Position numbers and translations under genes: made by a program. The notes below the pieces were generated by a model. That model was not told where the DNA came from and did no database searches. It saw nothing but the letters and a program-made list of their open reading frames with translations. This document shows, in pieces, positions 58,030 to 64,000 of a stretch of DNA of 64,000 nt. The stretch spans positions 372,001 through 436,000 of the forward strand of contig NZ_JADNYL010000002.1 in the NCBI RefSeq assembly GCF_017168195.1, in the 5' to 3' direction. Origin of the DNA: Thalassotalea sp. G2M2-11. Lineage in GTDB: Bacteria > Pseudomonadota > Gammaproteobacteria > Enterobacterales > Alteromonadaceae. Positions within the stretch are counted from its first letter, which is position 1. Each line of letters starts with the position of its first letter.

Positions 58030-58329
58030 CTAAATTTTTATTTCAATGGCATGAGATAGTTGTCGACGGTCTTTTTTGTCACGTGATTCAAACCAGCGGC
58101 CACGGGATTCCATGTGTTCACGGCGATCTTTTCCTGAACGACGCTCTACTTGCTGCCAGTTTTCTGCTTGCCTAATAGCTACTTCGGGTAAACCTTCATC
58201 AGGCAATGCGTCATTGCGATAAGCTTTCGCATTGCTCCGCTGTTGTTTACCTCGCTGCTTTTTATCTTTCGCCGTATTCTCAGATTTTACTTTATATGAA
58301 GGCGGTAATAATTCAGTTAACACATCCAT
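58030..58329 (-). CDS. small basic hypothetical protein
   Basis: A 99-residue, Arg/Lys-rich, probably disordered protein containing RRSGKDRRE and SRDKKDRRQ, motifs that recur in small proteobacterial proteins of unknown role. It has no signal or membrane segment and may bind nucleic acid. It is convergent with the DUF1244 gene. Confidence 0.65.
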   Translation of the reverse strand: MDVLTELLPPSYKVKSENTAKDKKQRGKQQRSNAKAYRNDALPDEGLPEVAIRQAENWQQVERRSGKDRREHMESRGRWFESRDKKDRRQLSHAIEIKI

Positions 58330-58450
58330 AATTAACCTTTTGATAACATCTCATGTAAGTTTCAGTTACATAATCTATCGGCACTTCCTCGTTAAACTTT
58401 AATGCAATGTACAAATTTTTATCATCAAGAAATACGAATGCTTCGAACAG

Positions 58451-59140
58451 TTAGGAAAAGCTGGCGACTTCTTCTGGTGTTAAATACCGCCACTGTCCTA
58501 ATGGCAGCTCACCTAAAGCTACCTGTCCTATTTGTTCTCGGTGTAAGCCAACAACCTTATTACCAATTGCTGCGAACATACGTTTAACCTGATGATATTT
58601 ACCTTCAGTAATGGTTAACAACACTTGGGTGTTATCAATTATCTCTAGCTTTGCTGGCTTGGTTAATGACTTTTCTCCTTGTAATTGTACCCCTTGTGTA
58701 AATTGTTCAACGGCTTGAGTTGCTATATTATCGCGTAGCCACACTCGATAGACTTTGTTGCACTCTTTCTTCGGAGAAATAATATTATGTGACCAGCGAC
58801 CGTCATCGGTGATCAACACCAAACCGGTAGTATCAGCATCAAGTCGTCCAGCAATATGTAGATCAAACGCTTTATCAACCTCAATAAAGTGTAGGACTGA
58901 CGGATATATTTCATCCACGTTAGAACAAATAGTATCGACGGGTTTGTGTAGCATGATATAACGAGATTCTCGTGCAGTTAAGCAATGACCATCAGCGGTG
59001 ATCTCATTATTCTCATGTACTTGTTTAGCACCATCTTTTACTACTTCACCATTAACTTGTACTACCCCAGTTTTTAACAACTTTTTGGCTTCTGTTCTTG
59101 TTAATTCAGTGCTTTTACAAATAAATTTATCTAATCGCAT
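58451..59140 (-). CDS. rsuA: 16S rRNA pseudouridine(516) synthase RsuA
   Basis: A 229-residue pseudouridine synthase. An S4 RNA-binding domain (MRLDKFICKSTELTRTEAKKLLKTG, about 1-60) is followed by the catalytic domain with the Asp in HIAGRLDADTTGLVLITDDG and the KEYRV-like NKVYRVWL and KYHQVKRMF segments. It modifies U516 of 16S rRNA. It is divergent from the LysE-type gene. Confidence 0.92.
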   Translation of the reverse strand: MRLDKFICKSTELTRTEAKKLLKTGVVQVNGEVVKDGAKQVHENNEITADGHCLTARESRYIMLHKPVDTICSNVDEIYPSVLHFIEVDKAFDLHIAGRLDADTTGLVLITDDGRWSHNIISPKKECNKVYRVWLRDNIATQAVEQFTQGVQLQGEKSLTKPAKLEIIDNTQVLLTITEGKYHQVKRMFAAIGNKVVGLHREQIGQVALGELPLGQWRYLTPEEVASFS

Positions 59141-59261
59141 AAAGTGGGCTCATTGGTTATATTGGCGCCATTATCCAAAAGCGTACACTTTTAGCAAGCA
59201 TCAATTGCACCCTATTGTCGACGGTGGTAGGGTTAAAAGTGATGTTATGAAGGAAGTTACT

Positions 59262-59888
59262 ATGGATATTACCACTGGCTTAGTGATGATCAGCTCAATA
59301 CACTTACTGGCAGCAGCCTCACCAGGCCCAGACTTTGTATTAGTATCACAACAAACCTTATCACAAGGGAAAAAAGCAGGTTTGCTGTGCAGCTTAGGTA
59401 TAGCACTCGGGCTCTCTGTACATATTGCTTATTCCGCATTAGGGCTGGCAGCTGTAATTGCTAATTCGGCTTCACTGTTAACATTGATCAAACTCGTCGG
59501 CGCTAGCTATTTATTATATTTAGGCTATCAGGGGATCCGTTCAACAGCACGTAAAGAACAAGCGATTAGCGTTACTCAATCAATATCCCCCTCCCCAGCG
59601 AAAACCATAGGTCTAGGGTTTTTATGTAATGCGCTGAACCCGAAAGCCCCAGTTTATTTTGTCGCATTGTTCACTTTGGTAATATCACCCGATACGCCCC
59701 TTAATCATTTATTCATTTATGGCCTGTGGATGATGTTCATACAGTTTGCCTGGTTTGCAACAGTCGTTTTATTATTATCTCGCCCAACAGTTAATAAAAA
59801 ATTTCAGCAAATGGGGCATTGGCTTGATCGTATCATGGGGTTAGCTATGATAGCTTTAGGCATTAAAATGTTAACAACAAAATTATAA
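59262..59888 (+). CDS. LysE/RhtB-family exporter
   Basis: About 208 residues with six transmembrane helices and the LysE signatures LAAASPGPDFVLVSQQTLSQGKKAG and LGFLCNALNPKAPVYFVALFT. The ATG at 59262 is chosen because AGGAAG lies six bases upstream and the product matches the family N-terminus. It exports amino acids or related compounds; the substrate is unknown. It is divergent from rsuA. Confidence 0.93.
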   Translation: MDITTGLVMISSIHLLAAASPGPDFVLVSQQTLSQGKKAGLLCSLGIALGLSVHIAYSALGLAAVIANSASLLTLIKLVGASYLLYLGYQGIRSTARKEQAISVTQSISPSPAKTIGLGFLCNALNPKAPVYFVALFTLVISPDTPLNHLFIYGLWMMFIQFAWFATVVLLLSRPTVNKKFQQMGHWLDRIMGLAMIALGIKMLTTKL

Positions 59889-59895
59889 TCAAGGC

Positions 59896-60207
59896 ATGTC
59901 GATGGCTAAAACATATCAAAACTTTGCCCAGTTCTACCCATTTTATTTAAGCCAGCACCAAAATGCCGTGTGTCGTCGTTTGCACTTTATTGGTTCGGTG
60001 TTAGTGCTCAGCCTATGTATCTATAGTGTCGTCAGTGCGCATTTATCATTATTATGGTTACTGCCAGTGCTCGGCTACGGCTTTGCTTGGTTTGGCCATT
60101 TTTTCTTTGAAAAAAATAAACCAGCAACCTTCACTTACCCTATTTACAGTTTGATGGGAGATTGGGTCATGTTTAAAGACATACTTATCGGTAAAATCAA
60201 ATGGTAG
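59896..60207 (+). CDS. DUF962/Mpo1-like membrane protein
   Basis: A 103-residue protein with two hydrophobic segments (about 31-47 and 50-68) and the family pattern FYPFYLSQHQNAVCRRLHFIGS, then WFGHFFFEKNKPATFTYPIYSLMGDWVMF. The yeast relative Mpo1 is an iron-dependent dioxygenase acting on 2-hydroxy fatty acids, with histidines as iron ligands; HQN..RRLHFIG and GHFFFEKNKPA here carry matching histidines. Bacterial function is inferred. It lies 7 bp after the LysE-type gene, forming an operon. Confidence 0.87.
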   Translation: MSMAKTYQNFAQFYPFYLSQHQNAVCRRLHFIGSVLVLSLCIYSVVSAHLSLLWLLPVLGYGFAWFGHFFFEKNKPATFTYPIYSLMGDWVMFKDILIGKIKW

Positions 60208-60329
60208 TGCAACTAGTTAGCATGAACAGATACACCCAACAACTTTGCCCTAAACACTCGTTAAATCAAACGCATGGATTGATTACAAAATTACGATAGA
60301 ACTATCAATCGTCGCTTAGGCTTTGTCTG

Positions 60330-63191
60330 TTACCACAAGACTTGATCAATTTCATTTAATAACCCTTGTGTTGCATCATTGATCTCAGCAAAGTTTTCTG
60401 TCTTGATCACTTTTTCAAGCACCAGCGCTTTTTCAGACAGCATACTAAAACCGAACATTTGGGCGGCACCAGCAATCCGATGGACAAGATTTTTAAGCAA
60501 CTGATGATCATTCGCTTTTAAATGTAAAACAATATCCTGCTGCTCTAATGTCAAGGTTGACTTAAATTGCTGAACAAGATCTGTCATATCAATGTTATCT
60601 AAAGCTTGCTCAGCTGTTTCTTCACCAACATTGCTATCAAAGTATTTCGCAAGCGTACTGATAAACTTGCTACGCTCAATTGGTTTTTGTAAGTGCTCAG
60701 TAAAACCAAGCGCAATATAATGTGCAACTTCATGCGACATGGCATTAGCGGTCAATGCTATGATAGGCACGGTGCAGCCTTTTTGCTGTAAGATATTAAA
60801 TGCTTCAATACCATCCATTTCAGGCATCTGAATATCTAATAAAATAAGATCCGGTTGAGTTGATTCGTACTCTTCCACCGCTTCATAACCATTACTGGCA
60901 CCCACCACAGTCAAACCTAACTTCTTCAAAAAGCGAGCAAATAATCTTCGGTTATCATCATGATCTTCAGCTAACAACACGGTACCCGAAAAACAAGGCT
61001 CGTCGAGTGATACCGTTTCAGTATCAATAGTATGCACTTGTTCAATTTGAGGTAATTCTTCAGTTTGCGTAAAAGGCAGAACAAAGGTAAAGGTACTGCC
61101 CTGCCCTAGCTGGCTTTCTATTTCAATCCGCCCATGCATTAATTTTGCTAGTTGCTCAGAAAGACATAAGCCAAGCCCTGTACCGCCAAATCGGCGACTA
61201 ATACTGCTATCCCCTTGAGTAAAGCTGTCAAAAACTTGTTGAATTTGAGTATAACTCAAGCCAATTCCGGTATCTTTGACACTAAAAACTATGGCATGAT
61301 TTTCAATACGTACATTCACCGTAACACTACCTTTACTGGTAAATTTAATCGCGTTAGAGCATAAATTGATCAGTATTTGCTTCACTCGCAATACGTCCAT
61401 ATCAATGAGAAATGGCGTAGGTAATGAATGCGTGATGGTAAAAACAAGCCCTTTATGTTTCGCTTGCTCAGCAAACATATTGGCAAGCTCAACTAACACC
61501 TGATTTAAATCTTGATTTTGTAAATCAAGCTCTAACTTGTTTGCCTCAATTTTACTTAAATCTAAAATATTATTGATTAATTCGAGTAAATGCTGGCTAT
61601 TGCTATGGATCACTTCAACTTCTTGTTCGGTTTGTCCCTTCTGGATATCACCATAAATAATAGCTTCAGCTTGCCCTATTATTGCCGTTAGCGGCGTACG
61701 AATTTCATGACTCATATTCGCTAAAAACTGGCTTTTCACATTATTTGCTTGCTTCAATTGTTCAGTGATCCGCTCAAGCTCTTGTGTCCTTTGCTTCACT
61801 TGAATCGCCAACTCAGTTTTTAATTGTCTATCTTTTTCTCTGCGATAAAGATAAAACGCCAACATTAATATGAGCATTAAGGCAATAAAGATAACCCCAA
61901 ACACTATCTTTTGTTGTTGATTAGCACGCTCTAGTTCTAACTGTTTCACTTTTTTGTTCTGTTGTAGTTGTGCCACCTGCTTCTTCAATTCATCAGATTC
62001 AAACTTAGCCAGGTATTCATTTAACTGATCGTTCGATAACTTAAAATTTAATGCAATAAAATCTTGATAGTTTTCCATTGCCTTTCGACGTTCACCATTA
62101 GCTGCGTGGACTAAAGACAATAGAGATAAATTAGCACGAAGCTGCTGCGGGTAATCAGATTGTGTCGCAACCTCAGTGGAACGTTGTAATAATTGCAAAG
62201 GCTGTTCAATTTCACCTTGGAGAAAAAGCGCACGAGCTAAACTTTGTAAGCCACCGGCAAGCACTACATTAAAAGATTGGCGCTCACTTAAATTTATCGC
62301 TAACTGAGCATAAACTTTTGCTTGTTCGGCTTGATTCAACTCGTTATAGACCTCAGCTAAATTATGGTAAGTTGAAGCGAGCTTAAAGGTATCTTGTTGC
62401 TCTTGAAAGTATCGTAATGCTAACTGTAAATTCTTTAGCGCATCAGCATAATTGCCACTTTGTTTATAACTGATCCCAAGATCAGAGCGAGCATTGGCCA
62501 CTCCTTTTTCATCACCAAATTCTAAACGTTTTATTATCACTTCTTGAAATAACTCAATGGCAAGATCATAACGTCGTAACCGTATATAAAGCGTGGCAAT
62601 GTTATAACGAATATCAACGATATCAACTTCAGAGCCATATTTTTTATATGTTTCAACCGCTTGTTGATAAACTTCAATTGCTCTAAAGCTCTTTCCCATA
62701 GCACTGTATAGCAAACCAAGATTATTATATAAATGCCCTTGTTCTAATGGTTTGTTTAGTGCTTGGTAAATGACCAATGATTGTTGGTAAAGCGGCAGTG
62801 CTTGAGGATAAGAGCCTTGGTAATAATGAAAAATCCCTTTAAATTTTAGCGTTTTAGCTAATATTGTTTTATCTGGATGTTCATTCGCTAAAAGAACTGC
62901 TGGCGAGATGGTCGTTATCGCTTGCTCAAACTCACTTTGTTGAAAATAAAACATCGCATGGGAAGTAAGCACTGAAATTTGCGCTGATGGAGAAAGGCTC
63001 TGATCACTCAATAATGCCTCATAGGCTTGAACGGCTTGCGCTGGATTTTCTAACTGCTGGATTGCGGCAAGTTGTTCCTCAACTGATTGTCCACTTGCTA
63101 TACAACGTTGTGTGAAGCCCAATAACAATAGTAATGTTAGAAAGATAGCAAATAGACGACAAACTCCTGTCATCAATACCTCTGGTGTCAT
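60330..63191 (-). CDS. TPR hybrid sensor histidine kinase with receiver and HPt
   Basis: A 953-residue membrane protein. Signal/first hydrophobic segment (about 11-29), periplasmic TPR array (about 40-400: QGHLYNNLGLLYSAMGKSFRAIEVYQQAVETY), transmembrane helix (about 433-452), coiled linker, HisKA with FLANMSHEIRTPLTAI, HATPase with GTGLGLCLSEQLAKLM, receiver with ILLDIQMPEMDGIEAF and an HPt with LVHRIAGAAQMFGF. It is a full phosphorelay in one chain; the final acceptor is not adjacent. The signal, likely a periplasmic protein partner via the TPRs, is unknown. Confidence 0.95.
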   Translation of the reverse strand: MTPEVLMTGVCRLFAIFLTLLLLLGFTQRCIASGQSVEEQLAAIQQLENPAQAVQAYEALLSDQSLSPSAQISVLTSHAMFYFQQSEFEQAITTISPAVLLANEHPDKTILAKTLKFKGIFHYYQGSYPQALPLYQQSLVIYQALNKPLEQGHLYNNLGLLYSAMGKSFRAIEVYQQAVETYKKYGSEVDIVDIRYNIATLYIRLRRYDLAIELFQEVIIKRLEFGDEKGVANARSDLGISYKQSGNYADALKNLQLALRYFQEQQDTFKLASTYHNLAEVYNELNQAEQAKVYAQLAINLSERQSFNVVLAGGLQSLARALFLQGEIEQPLQLLQRSTEVATQSDYPQQLRANLSLLSLVHAANGERRKAMENYQDFIALNFKLSNDQLNEYLAKFESDELKKQVAQLQQNKKVKQLELERANQQQKIVFGVIFIALMLILMLAFYLYRREKDRQLKTELAIQVKQRTQELERITEQLKQANNVKSQFLANMSHEIRTPLTAIIGQAEAIIYGDIQKGQTEQEVEVIHSNSQHLLELINNILDLSKIEANKLELDLQNQDLNQVLVELANMFAEQAKHKGLVFTITHSLPTPFLIDMDVLRVKQILINLCSNAIKFTSKGSVTVNVRIENHAIVFSVKDTGIGLSYTQIQQVFDSFTQGDSSISRRFGGTGLGLCLSEQLAKLMHGRIEIESQLGQGSTFTFVLPFTQTEELPQIEQVHTIDTETVSLDEPCFSGTVLLAEDHDDNRRLFARFLKKLGLTVVGASNGYEAVEEYESTQPDLILLDIQMPEMDGIEAFNILQQKGCTVPIIALTANAMSHEVAHYIALGFTEHLQKPIERSKFISTLAKYFDSNVGEETAEQALDNIDMTDLVQQFKSTLTLEQQDIVLHLKANDHQLLKNLVHRIAGAAQMFGFSMLSEKALVLEKVIKTENFAEINDATQGLLNEIDQVLW

Positions 63192-63337
63192 TTAATTAAG
63201 ATAGCCACACCCGTTATAACACTTTTACTGTATAAATCCTATCACCGAATAAAATACTCAGAATAGATATCGACAAGTTCGAAACTAACTCGGTATAATC
63301 AGCAGTCATTTTACTAGCTCAATCAAGTAAAGAAGTA

Positions 63338-64000
63338 ATGTATCAAACCCTTAAAGCGAAACTCTTTGCACTTAAAGAAAATAAAATATTTGAACTATCT
63401 GTTGTCGCCGTCATTATTATTTCAGCACTAGAAATTGGCGCGAAAACGTTTCAATTATCCGATCAAGCGTATTCTATCACCTCTGTATTAGATGCTTTTA
63501 TCACATTATTTTTCCTATTTGAACTCACCATACGCTTTATCGCTGATCCCGATAAAAAATCCTTTTTGAAAAAAGGGTGGAATATTTTTGACACGTTAGT
63601 GGTATTCGTCAGTTTGATCCCTATCGATAACAGTGAAATGGCGCTACTTGCCCGACTGGTGCGTGTGTTTCGTGTGTTAAGGATGGTCTCTGTTGTTCCT
63701 GAGCTTAGAGTATTGATTAATTCATTACTTAAAGCCTTACCACAGCTTGGCTACGTTATCTTATTAATGTTTATCATTTTTTATATTTATGCCGCCATTG
63801 GCAGCTTTATCTTTCATGATATCAATCCAACCTTATGGGGTGACATTGCCATTTCCATGCTGACGCTGTTCCGTATTATGACCTTTGAAGATTGGACAGA
63901 TATTCAATATGAAACCATGGAAGTTTACCCCTTTAGTTGGATTTTCTATTTATCGTTCATATTCTTTACGGCGTTCGCTTTCCTGAACATGGTTATTGGT
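63338..64000 (+). CDS. voltage-gated cation channel, NavBac/CavAb-like (partial, runs off the window)
   Basis: The first 221 codons of an ion-transport-family channel. It contains six transmembrane segments; S4 carries regularly spaced arginines (LLARLVRVFRVLRMVSVVPEL), and the pore loop reads LFRIMTFEDWTD before S6 (FFTAFAFLNMVIG). The selectivity filter FEDWTD has acidic residues where sodium channels have SWxx, resembling the engineered calcium-selective CavAb filter. The C-terminus lies beyond the window. Plus strand, divergent from the hybrid kinase. Confidence 0.93.
   Translation, partial: MYQTLKAKLFALKENKIFELSVVAVIIISALEIGAKTFQLSDQAYSITSVLDAFITLFFLFELTIRFIADPDKKSFLKKGWNIFDTLVVFVSLIPIDNSEMALLARLVRVFRVLRMVSVVPELRVLINSLLKALPQLGYVILLMFIIFYIYAAIGSFIFHDINPTLWGDIAISMLTLFRIMTFEDWTDIQYETMEVYPFSWIFYLSFIFFTAFAFLNMVIG

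Noticed and set aside
58998-59261. N-terminal extension of the LysE-type frame (start at 58998)
   Set aside because: The extension overlaps rsuA on the other strand and does not match the family; the ATG at 59262 has a good ribosome site.

Overview
This is a chromosomal window from an AT-rich marine gammaproteobacterium, most likely Alteromonadales and probably Colwelliaceae (Colwellia/Thalassotalea type). The basis is the syntenic blocks aspS-ruvCAB, ybgC-tolQRAB-pal-cpoB-tRNA-nadA and mfd-csiV, plus the many GGDEF and sensor proteins and an Oar-like TonB receptor. The genus is inferred from protein character; no database search was possible.

Layout. 1-9.1 kb is an accessory-looking block: a large Oar-type TonB-dependent receptor, a divergent LytS/LytTR-type two-component pair, a secreted serine hydrolase and an orphan Tat-exported molybdenum hydroxylase large subunit. 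9.2-10.1 kb holds an integrase remnant next to tRNA-Ser(GGA), with two decayed copies of the tRNA 5' end behind a stable-RNA promoter. 10.2-13.1 kb holds yjdM, nadA and three tRNA-Lys(TTT) genes, followed by three tandem, about 100-bp, decayed tRNA-Lys-like units. 13.1-18.3 kb is the complete Tol-Pal operon. 18.3-18.7 kb looks like a plus-strand small RNA locus. 18.7-22.8 kb is ruvBAC and aspS. 22.9-26.1 kb holds a MITE-like element and a GGDEF protein with three tandem periplasmic binding domains.

26.3-34 kb holds cmoAB (wobble-uridine modification), dgt, a second MITE-like element with a near-perfect 20-bp terminal inverted repeat, and patatin, PhzF, VOC and Ser/Thr kinase genes. 34-39 kb holds a DASS transporter, a TetR regulator, a PAS-GGDEF protein and a REC-CheX protein. 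39-44.1 kb is stress and small-metabolism genes: an exported Tpx, Hsp20 behind a sigma32-like promoter, an alkyltransferase-like protein and two SDRs. 44.2-44.7 kb encodes an exported protein with 13 KCG motifs that resembles HvfA-type metallophore (RiPP) precursors, but with no maturation genes beside it. 44.9-52.3 kb holds dusC, an MTHFR-like protein and many small genes. 52.5-58 kb is mfd-csiV-DUF1244. 58-64 kb holds rsuA, a LysE exporter, a DUF962 protein, a TPR hybrid histidine kinase and the start of a voltage-gated cation channel that runs off the window.

The most interesting signals are the orphan KCG-repeat precursor-like protein, the two decayed tRNA arrays that keep opposite halves of their tRNA, plus-strand terminators lying between minus-strand genes (candidate small RNAs), the TA-flanked MITE-like pair, and a channel selectivity filter of calcium-channel type.
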